Below, piece by piece: positions 21,501-36,500 of a stretch of 64,000 nucleotides of DNA. The position numbers and the translations under genes were made by a program. Positions within the stretch are counted from its first letter, which is position 1; each line of letters starts with the position of its first letter. Below the pieces are notes generated by a model. The model saw only the letters and a program-made list of their open reading frames with translations. It was not told the origin of the DNA and did not search any database. Source of the DNA: Taudactylus pleione (lineage: Eukaryota > Chordata > Amphibia > Anura > Myobatrachidae); contig JAUIMM010000204.1 in NCBI GenBank assembly GCA_031769625.1, positions 440,001 through 504,000 on the forward strand, in the 5' to 3' direction.

Positions 21501-24500
21501 ATTTAAGTGTACAAATTCCCTCTAAACTGGTCCAGTTATATGATAAGGCATCTTATCCAGATGTTCTTTCTAATGTGCTGTGCAAAGATACTTACCTTGC
21601 TTGGGTGAAGATTAGTAATAAACTGGGTACAGATTTTAGATCTACTCAATATATTAATTTCTGGTGTAATCCCCTATTCCCACTTGGTATGGGTAATATG
21701 CTTACTATTCACTTTGGAAGAAATGTGCTATTGTCTCCATTAAGGATGTTTTCAACCTGGGTGGTCATTTATTGTATTTTCAAGCCCTCAAAGGAAAAAC
21801 ACCACCTTCATAAATTCACAATTTGTTATGTACATGCAGGTTCGACACTATGTTTCCTCTAACCCACCCTTTGTTCTCACCACAGGCTACCAATTCCTTA
21901 AAGTCAATGTTGTCTTTTATGCTGGGTAATACGTACAGAACCAAATGTCTTTCCCCAGGTCTCCTCTGTTCCACTCAACCAAACCTTTGGGCCCATTGCT
22001 AAGCCAACTGGCTTGTTAACATACCTACTATCTCCTATACAGATGATTTATTTAAGCACTACAATGAGACTATGCGTGTTTGGCAGTCGGCTAGACTTCA
22101 AGAAGTACACTAGAGTTATCAACAGGGCAAATATTGCCCCAAACCAATGTAAACATATGGTTGCAGGAGGACGGTATAATCGCTTTAAATATTGTTGTCC
22201 TAAATCTACCTTTTTTCATAACTTTTGGAGTTGCAGGATAATTCTACATTTTTGGAACAAAGCAATTATATTTATAAGCAATATTTTCTCTTTACGCTTG
22301 AATAAAGAACCCTTATCTTTACTGTGCTCTAATTTTGTTGGATGGGATTTAGGTTCACATAAAAAAAGAATGTCTTACCTCTGCTTGCGATTATTGTGAC
22401 ACGGTCTAAAATGGACACTGCTGAATTGGAAGGAGAGTTCCCCTTCTGTTTTGTTTTCTGTGAAACGTGCTCTTGTACAATTGTTGAACTTTTACAGTCA
22501 ATCTACTCTCCCTGATGTGGAACAGGGTTTTGAGTGTATTAATAAAAAATTGCACCTTGATATTGCCAGCCTAGACGCCAATATGCAGACTCTTATTTAC
22601 AAACTCTTCAAATCCACGACATGGTACTTACACAGCCAATTGAGCAGTTCTTCATCCTGCTAGATGCCATTGGTTCCAGGGATGGCATCATTATCCTTTG
22701 TCATCTTTAGCTGATGCTCTGTACTGTCAATATGATATGAAGGTTGTCTCCTTTTCCCTCCTTCTCCTTTCCCCATCTTTATTTCTTTACTTTTAGCTGC
22801 ATTTGTCATTATTTTATTGCAAAGTATCCTTGTGTGCAGTGTAACCACTATGTCCAGATTTTAGCATCACCGTTGTCCCTATCTAATGTTATTTTCTTTA
22901 CTTCATGTGTTTATTTTGCCTGTGAAGATATGAAAGTATGAATCTGTACACCTTTGTGGAGCCATTTACTATTAGAGGCTCTCGTCTATAGCTTTACAGT
23001 CCATACACTGTTTATTTATGTACTGTACTTTGTCTAACTATTTTGGTTTCATTGTACAACAGTTTTTTTTTGTGCTGTCTATTTTACCAATAGAAATAGA
23101 AATAAAAATAATAATAATAATGATAATAAAAATAATAATAATCTGTCGGTGCCCTCAAGCTTTCAACTTTATTACCCCATTTCTTGATGGCAGATTAGCA
23201 GGGATGATGAAGACCAGGGGCCAAATATAATAGGGTGAGAGTTTAGAAAACGTAAGAGTTTGCTCACACGTATTAAACTGGGCCAATGTAACAGTCTGAG
23301 AAAATGCAAACTCGCATATTTTTCAGACTAAAAAAACGCACAATTTAAACTCTCATCCACATGTTCTCATTTTGAAGATAAAACTCCACCAATGTAATAG
23401 TATGAGAGTTTACCGCTAAACTACCACATTTTCTAAACTCTCACCCTATTACATTTGGCCCCTGCTGTTGTTAATAGCCTACAAAAAGGAAGCTTCCACA
23501 GTTTCATCCAATGATAATAGGGCTTCTGACTAGGTTGTTTCAGTCAATTTCATGAAGTCACAGGTGTTTCACATTAAAACCATGTTGCTATATAGTGCCA
23601 ACCAGCGTGCTGTGGTGATAGTAGTGCAATGCTGCTAAGTACACACAGGGAACATGGCCTTAACTGGTGTGATGGTACTCTGCTGAGCCACAAGCTGGAC
23701 AGCACTGTGATGAAGACTCTAAATCAGTTGCGGTTTATTTAAGAAGATCTGATAGCTTTTTCTAGAAGCAAAAAAGGAAATTACATTCTTAATTGATGAC
23801 TGGATTTATTGTATTTACCATTCTCTTTGCTCTCTTGAGGAACATGGCATCTGTACGTTGAAAGGCATCCTTCAGAGCCTGAGCTGGGTCTGACACCAAT
23901 GCCTCATGACGAGCCACCATCACATGGACATGTGTGGCAGCATAATTGGCAGCATCCAACCCACCGTGCCCATCAAACACAGCAAAGTATGACCGCTCCA
24001 CACCATCCTGAAAGCAATAAACTTGTTCATTAGAATCTTTCATATGCAACTTAAAGCAAAAAGAAACTCTATTCAGAGAGTCAATGTCCAGTTTATGGAC
24101 AGCAAACATCCCGAGTGGGAGCTTTCATACTACTTTCTTGGCACTACAAAAATTGATATTGAGTTCAAAGAACATAGTAACCCAATTATACAGGATTATA
24201 TGGGCTTAGTATATAAATTATTTTGTGTGTATATATTGACAAGAAAAGGAAATACATTGGTATTTAACTATATTTAATTTGGCTATTTAAGCAAGTTGAG
24301 ATGAGCTTTCAACAGTACTTAGGTCTCTACTTCATGTAAATTGTAGGAAAAAGTAATAATGTCTGCGCTTGTATTAACACAAAAAAACAAACACACACCA
24401 AGGCTGTTACTGTAACATTTTATTAAAACATCAATACAAAAATATCAATAAATAAAAACGGAACTGTAGTCCATTAATTACACAAAATGCATATAACTTC

Positions 24501-27500
24501 TAATAATTACAAATAGCACCGTAGCCAATATTAAATATTCATGAGTCTGTAACGTAATACAGTGGGAAATTACTGGGAGGTATAATGTATGCCTTCTTAT
24601 GGCCCGTCAAGAGAACAAACAAGGCATCTAAGTGGCAAATTTTGAATTCTGGAATTGGAAGTGTTGATGGCCCTCAGATATATGAACGTATGCATCCATA
24701 AATTTCGGGAACACCACCCCCCATTTCAATATGGCCTGAAGAGACTACAACTTGAATTCCTAGTGTAGAAACAATTTGATGGGGGCTTTTAGATCTAACA
24801 TGGGGTGCAAGCACCAGAAAGAAGTTGGAGTAGTAATGTCAACAACTGATAGCCCAAGATGCAGCATCCAGCCTTTGAATGGTCATATGGAAACCATTCC
24901 TGTGTTCTGTGAAGAAGACGTATCCTATGCCAAGTCTGTGCCCCTAAGTCCAACCAATTGTTCTAGAGGACTAGAGGGCTACCTTAAGTGGAAGAAAGTA
25001 CCCCCAAGCCCCCCGTCTCTGAGAGGGCCCCTCGCCGCAGATCGGATCAGAGTGGAAGGCTGAAGGGAATAAGAAGGCGGGACTCCAAAGGGAGAGCACA
25101 GCCCAGCCACATATGGAGGAAAAACTGAAGTAGTGAGAGGGGAATGTGCAGCTGAACCAGTGCAGTGTCACATCACAGTCTGAGTGTCAGCATCAGTAGA
25201 GAAAAAAATAATACAGACAGTATTGATAGTATTTTTTTTTTTTTGTTAGCAATTAAAATTTAATTAACGGCACTGGGTCCTATAGCTGTGTGTCTCCTTA
25301 TAAGAAGTGGGGCATTGGGCAGAGCTGGATTAAGGGGGAGGGGGCACAGTGCCCAGGGCCCCCTCGGTCAGTGCCCACCTCCTCCAGTCCTAGCACACTG
25401 CTAAACTTTGTAGTCCTGTGCTTTTTCTAAGGGCTGCACGTTCAAAGGGGATGGGACGGGCCCATGACAAGTTGGGGCGATCCTGACAAGAGGGGGAGGG
25501 CTGGAGGAGTTGGGACGGGCCCCCCTGTCTTAAGTGCCCAGGGCTGCCCCCGAAGGCTTAATCCGGCCTTGTGCCCACCAGGAAGTTTATAAGAGCGTCT
25601 TTTTGGGTCGTGCTGCCCTTGAAAGGCAATTTGGGTCCTCAGGAATTGGAAACCGAAAGGAGCTCTTTAAGTGTCATTTTAACTGCTTTGTGATTATTCT
25701 GAGTAAAGGAGGAACTCTTTATATCCATAGCCAAGATGATTATAGGGCTTTGCCTGAAAAGCACAGCAAGGTGTTTGTACAACACTACAAGGTCATAAGT
25801 TCTCTGCCGTTCTGACATCTTGTGCAGATGGCTTACTAACAAAATACCTCCCTTGTGACGATTATCAACTGACTTTTCAGATTCCAACATTGGATGTTTT
25901 AGATCTAGTGGACCTAGATTTAGACACCTGTCATTTGTCCCTAGTCGGGATAAAGCAGTCTGGAAGCCGGCGGTCGGCATTTAGACCGTCGGCTTCCAGA
26001 CTACATACCAAAATATATACTGCTGACCGACACCTGCCTTCTGTGCTTCTTTTCTTCACACTGGCAGCCAACTAAGAACAGGACGACTCCAGTGCATATG
26101 CGTTGATTACAGCTTACTTCCATAGCGTTACAACAATACTATTAATGTCCAAAACTACTTCTTATATACCCGTGAAGGTTTTCCTACAAAGAGCCACTCT
26201 AGGTATAGTAACACTCTAGGTATAGTAACAATATAGTGCAGATGAGCTTTAATCACTGGGAATGGAAGATGTTGCATGGCCTCTCCCCCCTTCCAGTACA
26301 ATGCCAATGGAGGCACAGGCTCACAACAAAAGTGTCATGGCACAGAGACTAGCGATGTGTAACAGGGTAAAGGCTGGAACAGTAAATGTACTAAGGGGAA
26401 GAGACTGTCACTATGTTTAATGTTACGTACCCTGCCAACACACATCACATCCCTTAAAATAATTTTTGCAACTCTGAAATTGTTATTAAACAGCTGAAGT
26501 TACCAGGTTGCTGGTATTGGTGCTTGGAGAGCAGGAAAATGCTCTACTAACTTCTATCAAGTCCTGCAATAATATAGCTGTTATATAACCACTAGCAACA
26601 ACTAGGAAAGGGCAGACATTATACATTTACCGTAATGCCGAAGAGCTGGTTGAACTCCAAGAATGACACATGGCGATCCTCCATTTTCCTTCGCGTGTTG
26701 CGAATTGCATGAATGGATAAGTAGGTCTGGCGTTTAGTGGTTGGCGTTGAAGGCAGCTGTTTCTGCCACTGGCTGCTGACGTCACGTAGAGAGGTAAGGC
26801 AGTGTTGCAATAAGGCATCTAACCTGAGGACTACAGAAACAGAAGGTAAAGCGTTAACTAAAGCTATGAGAACTTATAAAGAGCATTGAAATACCTTATT
26901 TTGAAATCAAATGAACTTCCCTATGCCCAAATAGCTGCTATGAGGGGATGGTGTGTGCAATACTGAATAAAAAAAAACCATGCCTGTGGATTAAAGCCTC
27001 AGATAGCAAATGCTAGTAGTGAACATATGTTTTGTTTACAGATGGATTAATATTCGGTAATGGGCGAATAGATGAGTTTGGCATAGTTTCATTATATACA
27101 TAGCCTCTTTTGCACATTGATAGTGATATTCGTGACACGAATGGTGCAAGTCAATTACAGATGGTGTGACGCCGAGCATCGCTGCAATGCATGGCTGCTC
27201 ACATATTTGCCATATAAGGTAGCTGTAACATCATAAGCTCTCCTGTGCGCACCTATACGGGATGTGAGAAAAAACTTGCGATGTTGCAGGATGCAATATG
27301 CCGTACCAGAACAGCGCATTGTCGATATTGCATGTAACAATCAACCCCTAAGCCTTGTGAGCTTCAATAACATACAGTACAGTTATAGATCTTTTAGATA
27401 TGATGTTCCCTTATTTTAAGCAGCACAGAGAACAGTGAATTTTTAATTGGCTTCGGTAAATTGAATTTTGCCTATTGTCTAATATTTTATTTTGTTCCTT

Positions 27501-30500
27501 CACAATGCTTATTAAAGCTCCTTAGGAAAAATCAATGTAGGTTGCAACTTGGAACCTGCCCACATTTTAGTTTATGGAAACATGATTAATTTATATACCA
27601 TGTTTCTGACAATATATTTCCAAACATATTTAGAAAAATTGCTTTAGGCATAGTTTTAACAAATGCAGGACAAAGAAAAAATTCAAATAAAATTGTGCAA
27701 GACAGTCCCCTCCTATGTTTTTAGTCTGATTCCTGACCTGACTATGGTATTGTATTGCCTATTGGATCTTAAATATTTAGACATCGTGACACTTTTGGAA
27801 AATAAGCCAGTTGCACTTGATACTTTGTAAAGAGGCGATGCTAGTAAATCAGTAAGCCCACACTGGAAATAAAGTAGCAGCTTTCCATCCATTGCACAAT
27901 GTATGACAATCAGACCTAACCTATGACTGACTGGTTGGTATGTGATGCGCGTGTTTTTTGCAGCTGGCTACTACATATACAATGAGATATAGCGTTACAC
28001 TAAACCAAAAATACCACAATGTCACGTTTTAATATTGCAGACGAGTATGAGGTGTTTCGGATATAACTTTTTTTATATAATACTATTAGTAAACTCAATA
28101 ACTGAGTAAACATAATAATATTGTATAGTACTATAAAAGTGACAGATTATAATAATACGCAGTTACTCATATTAGAAGTTGTAACTGACATTTTCACTTG
28201 AAATGAAGAGTAAATTTTACAATTCCTGAAAGTGAACTAATTGTACCTTACTTATAGAAGACTTTATTATTATTATTATTACCAGTTATTTATATAGCGC
28301 ACACATATTCCGCAGCGCTTTACAGAGAATATTTGGCCATTCACATCAGTCCCTGCCCCAGTGGAGCTTACATTCTATATTCCCTAACACATGCTCACAC
28401 ACATACACACTAGGTATAATTTTTGTGGGGAGCCAATTAACCTACCAGTATATTTTTTGGAGTGTGGGAGGAAACCGGAGTACCCGGAGGAAACCCACGC
28501 AAACACAAGGAGAATATACAAACTCCACACAGTTAGGGCCACACTTTAGACCTCATATCTGTTGATTTTGAATTTTAAAGCTGTACAAAATCATCAAAAT
28601 ACTTTTCTGAGATACAAAATTTGAAGCGAACTTTGTTGAGACTGTAGCTCTCCACATTCATACTCTCAAACTGTATTCAAGCCAGTGTCAGTCTCCAGCC
28701 TAAGTGTATGTATATCCTTGGAGCCAAATATTTTTATTAGAATTCTTTCTACATAAAAGTAAATATTACTATTCTCGCTATTGTGCTTTTGTTTTATGCA
28801 TACTGAGAGACTGGTATTTCTTGTACCTGCCTATGAACATCATACCTACACATTTAAAGCAACCCAAATTAAAATACTGAAAAGCCTGCAGACAGTAAAT
28901 ATATGGTATTCAGTCAGGATACTGGCGGGTGCTATACCACCCACCGATATCACGACACTAAAAGCCCGACATGGGAATAAAGGTAGGTGTCGAAATCCTG
29001 ACGCCTATCATTAGCCCCACTATGAAATCCCGACACCCGGCATACCAAGGTGCAGGGAGGGGGGGTTAGGGTTAGGCACTAAAGGGGGGAGGTTAGGGTT
29101 AGGCACCGCTAAGGGAGGGTTAGTGTGCTTTCCATCCCCAGTCAGGATTTGGGTCCTTCAGTCTTTTGCTGTCGGTATATGAACTGGCGGCTATTTAGCC
29201 TTTGGCATTAGGATGGCGGGACAGTCCCATAATAGCTGCATTTCTTGTCAGGCTGTATATAGATGCTAAAATGTAACACACAAATTAAAGTGCTTCTACT
29301 TTACTTTGTACATCTCTCATGTAAATAACACAAACAATCTATTTTCTATCATAGAGATAGATGTATGAATGACTTAATTTTTACATAACATCAGGTCATC
29401 TAATACACACACATTCCGCAGCACATATCCTAACCCACTGCTCCATGCTCCTTCTTCACTATCTACCCCTCTGTGTCGTCCCTGTCTGTCTGCCCTTCCC
29501 CTTTAGAATGTAAGCTCTCACGAGCAGGGCCCTCATCCTCACGTGTTTCTCCTCCCCCTACTTATAGTATCATTTACTCCTAACTCCCCACAACGGCACC
29601 TAACACCTGGTTGCTCATGTCCTGCTGCTTGTGTTTTGCAGCTGAGTTTATAACCTTGTCCTGCATTGTTTTGTATTACTATTAACTGTTTTTCTTGTGT
29701 GCTCATTTATGTACTGTGTAAGGCGCTGCGGAACCTTTGTGGCGCCATATAAATAAAGGATAATAATAATAATAATAATAATACATACCGATTCCGAATA
29801 CATATTTGTCAGTATACAGAGTTAAACAACTTGCGGCTATACCACCTCTCACCAATAGAGGGAGCTTGTGTACTACTAAATGCCAAATGAGCATTATAAA
29901 CTAAAGCATAACAGAGCTAAACAAAACAATTGTATGCTTCACATCAAACATGTACAAAAATTTAGGGTTTATGTGTTAAAAGATTGTGTGACATGGAAAT
30001 GAATCATCCTGCAGAGGCTACACCACACTTTCTTTTGCACAAGTTACTAATCACGTGCATACAAAGGAATGTGTATACAAACTCATGGGTGTTTTGCCCC
30101 GATTCATTTATCTAAGGTAGAGAATGGACAGCTCCTGGAAACAGTGAGTAATGTTATCTACAAAAATAAGCTGGTCTGAATAGGACAATGCTCCATGTAA
30201 AGGCCAAGTGATGGATCAGTGGTTTCAACAGACCAGCTTATGTTTATTAGCAAAAACTTTTCCTATTTTGAGGAGAGTTATAGCTTCATTCTCAGTCACT
30301 AAATTCACATCAGATCATTAGGCCAAAGGTGAGAACAAGGCATCCATGTGTAAGCAACCTGTTCCTCCAAATCTCTGCAATCTCGTGTAAAGGGAGCCCT
30401 ATGTCTCCCCCCTGTCACAATTAGGTCTTGTGAATATGGAATAAGCATAACCATTTGTAGACCTATTGACTGGTCACTTGTATTCTGCATATCATACTCA

Positions 30501-33500
30501 CAATCTTTATTTCCTGGATCATCTTGTGTTCCCTCCACAACGTCTTGATCCCTCTCCACAAAAGAGTCCAAGTCACTCTGCAGTGTCTGGTGGACGGCAG
30601 CCCTGACTAGCGAAGCAGCCAGCCACGCTGGACCACCCCTGCATAAACAGAGAGAAGTAATGAGTTGTAAGCCCAGAAACACAGAAAGTGAACAGAACAC
30701 CATCAAATCTCACAAAGGATTCATACATATATATAGAAATTCACTTTAACTTCCAGTGGCTGCAGTAATAGATAGCAGATACAACAATGGAATAAATGTG
30801 TATACGAAAAGTATGGGGCTAGGGGCAGGGAGATGGAATAAGAGAGGGGGAGGAGCGTGGAGATGGAGACAGTGGGAATGCTAACATTTGGATTGCACTT
30901 ATAGTTCTGTATGTATTGTAGATAAGAAAAGCAAGGTTTAAATATTGAACCAAGACTTTCTGTAGCTTTGTAGACGTTTATAGCTCTACAACATGTTTGA
31001 TAAATATTCATTATGTATAAATAATTATAAAAAAGGCAGCAATAATATTTCCAAATCTAGTGAAATCTGGACAGCAACGTTTTCTTTTTAGAGACAATAC
31101 AAACAATGCAATGATTAATATGAGGCAGGGAAATTAATTACTAAAATGTTTATTAACCCCATTATTCCATGCTAAATAACATACAAGTGTTTCCTAGGAA
31201 AAATCTATTAGTCAGAAATACATATAATTATGCACTCCCCATGGGTTTCAGGTCAGGAAACGCTGCTAGAAAAAGGAAGTACAAGAGGAAATGTTGTCAC
31301 AGGAGGAAGTATGCTAAGACCAGACAGCGATTGTGATGTAGGGGAAGCTTGCCAACAACAGTGATCTCAGAGATAGTCTCCATAGTGTCTAATGGAGGGA
31401 AGATCAGTGAAAATACAATTCCCAAAGATGTCATATAGTCATATAGTTGTGGACAGGAAAAAAGGAAACATTATGTAAGTTTGGGACACTCAGTATCATT
31501 TTTGCAGTTTGTACTATAATGCTGCTAAACTGTAATAACTAGAATGAATACACATATTGGTAATAAAGTATTATTAAATGCAATGTTGTGTGCTTTTCTT
31601 ACATATTAACATTTATTTTGCAGCACTGAAATACTTTGACAGCTATGGGGAAATAATGTTTAAAGGGCCTAATTCAGATATGTAAGGTAATTTCACAGCC
31701 GATGCATCTTTGGGCGCAACGGCTGTGTGAAATTATGCAGAAACCGCAGGAGGTGCCTTAAGTTAATAGATGCCCACTGCAGGCTTCTGTAATCCGCTGC
31801 TGCATCTGGAGAGGCAGCATTGGATCAACTGCATGAACATTGGACATCTGAGTAACTCTCAGGTTACTCAGGATGTAGCATTTCCACCAGGCTGTTTTAG
31901 CGGGGCGCTGCGCCCTGCACTATTTCTAAAGGGCAAAAACCACTCTGCCCTCCGGCGCAGCTCCCCACTGAAACAGCCTGTGGGTGCTGTCACCACCCGC
32001 TGGCCGTCGTGTCCCGTGGGAGGGAAAACTGCGGTGTAGTGTCACCACCGGTGAATAGATGCCAGGCGCATGCGCCCAGCATCCTTTTACACTGACAGCA
32101 GCACTTGGGGGCAGCCCGGCAGGTCCGTAAGTGCCGAGCACGACCACAAAAGTGACAAAAAGGGGACGTGTCTTAAAGACACGACCCCTTTTCGGGTGCG
32201 CGCAGATATGCTTTTTTTTTTAGGTCTGGCACCGTACCTAGAGTGAACACTAAGGATGTCTGACAAAATCAAGCTGCTGGGGCCAGTGAAGCTTCATCGA
32301 AGAATTCTGGGTTCGGCACTTCCAGAAAACGGGGCCAACACGCCCCCATTTTGTGGAACACTCACCATCGCTGCCCCCAAATGCCAGGAGCTTGATAATC
32401 ATGCTGTGCCTTTTGGGGCGCTGCGACTGAGGTCACAGGACTCTGCCTGCACATGTAGTGTGGCTCCTGTGCATAGGGCTGTAACTAGGGGTGTGCGAAT
32501 CATGCCACTGCACAGAGCCCTGTGGGTGGCACTGCCGCTCACCCACGATCCCTGCATCTGACGAACAGTGCCACTACTCAGAGCCCTGTGGGTGACACTG
32601 CCGCTTACCCATGGCCCCTGCATCTGGCTCTAGGGTGCCTAGAAAGGTACCCTGCAGCCAGAATCTTTGCAGCCTTCCTTAGGATGCTTCAGACGTACAA
32701 ATTGCTGCCCTTACAGCCTCGCTGACCTTACAGTATTGCTGTAATTCCTGGCGATTGTGGCCCTGCCCCTCCGTACAACATAACATGGAGGGGGCTTGGT
32801 CTGTACCGTGACCCCTAGTTACGGCGCTGCCTGTGCAGATCATTAAACATTGGACATTTACGTATATATCAGGCATATGTAAATCTCTGAATCAGGCCCA
32901 AAGTGGCCAGTTCTGGGCTGCAGTTAAATGTAACTTTTCCACTGATGGAAGAGAAGTTTTGGTAAAGCATGGCATTTGTAGGTTTGGATCTGGGCCAATA
33001 CATAAGAGAAATGCTAATTCAGCTACTCTGGGAATATACAAACTTAGAAGATGTTCATCTAAAGCGCAAACATACATGCACAGGGCGCACCTCTGCGCAA
33101 GAACTTGGATTGTGTAAATCACTATATTTCCAGAAGGTACAGCTAATTTATTCTTAGACTGGTCCTTAATAAAACATTACCAGATTGGACAAAATATTAC
33201 CATTATATGGGTCATATTTAGCGCAGAATGCCAATGACATGTTACATGGGTGGTGTGTGTACTTTTTTTATTTTTAGAATAAAAAACTGTGGGCAACATC
33301 TTTTTTAGGGGTCTAAAAAGTGCCCTGTGGGTTCCAAGGACACAAAGTATATTTGCTGTCAAGCAACACGTCATAAAGCACACATACCACTAAGCAAGAT
33401 AACTATGTAGCACATGGGTGTGGATTAACAGACAATAAAAAGGTCGAAAGTGTCTAGGTAGACACCAGATGTTAGACAGTCAATAGGTCGACAGGGACAA

Positions 33501-36500
33501 AAGATTGACACAATGTCGACAGGTACAAATTGTCAACAGGGTCAAAAGGTCGACATGAAAATGGTCGACACGTGACTTATGTTTAACCCTAATCTTCACT
33601 CTAACCCTCCCTCCTGGTGCCTAACCCTAACCCTCCTGTAAGTGTCTAACCCTAACAAAAAATTTTTTAAAAATCATGTGTCGACCATTTTCATGTCAAC
33701 CTTTTGTCTCAGTCGAACTATTGACTGCCTAACATCTGGTGTCTATCTAGACATTGTTGACCTTTTTACGGTCTATCTATAGTCCGGCACCTGTAGCACA
33801 TTAGGATATGAAAGCACAAATTAAATCTAAACATACAGTACAAACCCCACCACCTCCTACCCATGTATTCAGTCACTGACGTCCCAGAATAGGCTGTGTG
33901 AATGTGCCGTGCAAGTTGTTTTGCAATTAAAAAAAGCCTAGGGAACACAGAATTTGATATTACCAGGAGAATTTCATGCTAACAACCACTTATCTCTTAC
34001 AGAAAGAGTATAAGTATATGTTGTGGTGAAAATAAAAATTCTACAAAAAATAGACAGTTGTAGAATCTGCCATCAGTAAAACAGTGATTAAAAAAAAAAA
34101 AATGGGTGGTACTGCGGGGAGCCAGATTGTTCTAAGTGGGCAGTAAGAGGTAAGGGGGCAGCTGGGGGTGTGTGTGTGTTTGAAGGGATTAGCAGGGGAG
34201 GTGAAAGCACCAGTCCTTTATTTTCAAAGTAGGGGCTGTGCCCAGCCTCTGCATCTAACGACTGCAACGGGGACCACTTCCCTTCACACTATGAGCCAAA
34301 TTTGAGTGGCGACAACCTGGAAGTACACAGAAGGGAACTGATATGTCATTATTAGCGACCCTCTATTACAGAGATAAATATAAGCCAGGGCAGCTAAGTG
34401 CGCACATATCAGGCTGCTTATACCACGTATGTGTGGTAGACAGAAGGAAAGAGAGACTTTATACATGGTGACTTGTATGTGACAGCATCACAGTGAGAAG
34501 TTAATGAAATAATGGAGAGGGATCTGGGGGAGCCATTGGAGAAATATCAGGTGGATGGGGAGTGCTGGAAGAGGAGAGAGGGGGTGTATAGGGACAACAG
34601 AGTGGGGTTTATGATGCAGCATAAGCAGCTCTTAAATCACACTCAGTTGGTATTAGTATTGTTGCGACCAATGCTTTGTGATGGTATTCAACTTTCTTTT
34701 TTTTTCTGAAAACAGAAGGTTATTCTGTCATTGCTAGTATACTATACCACTATTTCCCAGAACTTTTATCAACAGACTACACCACTCCTGTTACTTAATA
34801 AACCAGGGAGACACTTATTCTGGCCACAGGCCTGTCACCACTTCAGGTGAGTACAGGCACCCTTTTTTCACAGAATAAAAGCACAGTTTGTGACTTTTCA
34901 GCTTTTGTGAAACCACAAGACCCAGCAAATAATCAAGAAGCAGAAGTTAGGAATAGTAGTGTGTTTGCATATACAAGAGAAATCTCTATAATTTATACAT
35001 CTGTAATGCTGGCCATACACCTGCACGATTTCAGGCCGATTGCCCGATTTTCGACGAGTCTTACAATGAATCGTGTAGAAATCATGTATTTTTGGAGTAG
35101 GACACGATCCGATGCGCACTCCCGCAGCTCCTAAAACGGATCGTATGATCAGATGTGCAGCCCATATTATCCATCGTATTGTGTGCAGATCGTACCGTGT
35201 ATTTTGTGCATGCGATGCATCGTGCGTCCATTCATGTCATTTCAATTACTCTTCCCTGATGAGCGCGTGAGGCACACTATCGATCGTACGACAGATCGTG
35301 TGCAAGGAAAAATAAGAAATTGTGCCGCCGGGTCTGCCAGGGAGCTACGGGGAATCGTATGTGAATCTTATCTTACGTTGGTCGTGCAGGTGTATAGCAA
35401 GTAAAAGAGTTGCCATTGGTAAAGAAAATGTCAGTCTGTCAACATTGCTTTTTGTGTTGAAATTGAAATCAAAATGGTAATTCCATTCTTATTGTTTATG
35501 TTATTACAGAAAAAATTGAATAACAGTTTTTAATAATTTGTTTTGACCTAAATGGATGGAGTACATTTGTGGAACCAAAGGGGCAACATCCCAAAAGAGT
35601 TTGGGAATGTCTGACAAAACACGACAATCACTGGAGAACAGAAAACACCACTGTCAGGGGTACCGTGTTTTAAGATAATACGGTCCCACTGCACATTTGT
35701 ATTTGGACAGACTAATGGTTAGCATTAATGCCTCACTAGGGTTGTGGGTTCGATATCCTACCACGGCCCTACCTGTGTGGAGTTTGTTTATTCACCCCAT
35801 GCTTGTGTGGGTTTCCTCTGGGTACTCCGGTTTCCTCCCACACCAAAAATATACTAGTAGGTTAATAGGCTTCCAACCAAAATTAACCCTAGTGTGTGTG
35901 TGTGTGTGTGTGTGATAGGGAATATAGACTGTAAACTCACTGGGGCAGGGACTGATGTGAATGGCCAAATATTCTCTGTAAAGTGCTGCGGAATAGGTGT
36001 GCATTATATAAATAACTGGTAATAAATTTGGAAAGCCTCTTTCATATTCAGATGTGCCTACAGTAAAATAATGAGTTTAAATTAGTACAATAAAGATTTT
36101 CTATGACCTTAGCAAGCATTGTTTTCGTTTTTAAAATGGCAGCACAACATGTGATTACTTAAGATGCATGCACACGATTTTTTGAACGATTATCGATAAC
36201 GATATCGTTCAATCGTTGAAAAAAAACGTTCACTTTCTGAGTGAAAACGAATGATTATCGTTCATGCGCGTTCACATTTGTAGTTTAGTCAGACTGACCA
36301 ACTCAACGATTTTCAGTAAGGGAATATGCAAAAATAGTTTGTAGTTCAAAAAAATTGTTCATTACATTTAGTAAATGAACGATTTTAGTAAACAATTTTC
36401 GTTCATTTTTCCCTTGAAAAAATAAACGAAAATCATTTACTAAAACCGTTCATTTACTAAATCGTTGTGTGTATGCAGCTTTACTGAAGAACTTGTATGA

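Larger units (their letters stand above)
20545..23142 (+). mobile_element. L1-like LINE, decayed ORF2 and 3' tail, antisense in ppm1f intron 4
   Basis: Pieces of an endonuclease-reverse transcriptase ORF2 appear in successive frames, followed by an A/T-rich tail ending in (AAT)n repeats at 23092-23142, as expected for a LINE 3' end. The 5' part is missing. A Harbinger-type MITE (20940-21227) splits it. The insertion lies opposite in strand to ppm1f transcription. Confidence 0.75.
24008..26630 (-). other. ppm1f: ppm1f intron 3
   Basis: 2.6-kb intron. It holds a hAT-like MITE at 25320-25571 and a 19-bp-stem hairpin near 25958-26003. Two frames (24776-25063 plus, 25639-25980 minus) have no recognised domain. 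The rest shows no feature. Confidence 0.7.
26831..30501 (-). other. ppm1f: ppm1f intron 2
   Basis: 3.7-kb intron. Besides the repeats listed separately (28262-28560, 28910-29190, 29490-29790) it is AT-rich and shows no gene. Isolated short frames have no domains. Confidence 0.7.

Noticed and set aside
24776..25063. 95-residue plus-strand frame in ppm1f intron 3
   Set aside because: No domain, no repeat family, and it runs into a GC-rich stretch; chance ORF.
25639..25980. 113-residue minus-strand frame in ppm1f intron 3
   Set aside because: No similarity recognised, and it ends in the hairpin repeat; likely chance.
30503..30706. Longer reading frame around ppm1f exon 2 including an apparent signal peptide
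   Set aside because: The hydrophobic start lies upstream of a good acceptor (TTTATGCAG) and is intronic; the phase match with exon 1 supports the shorter exon.
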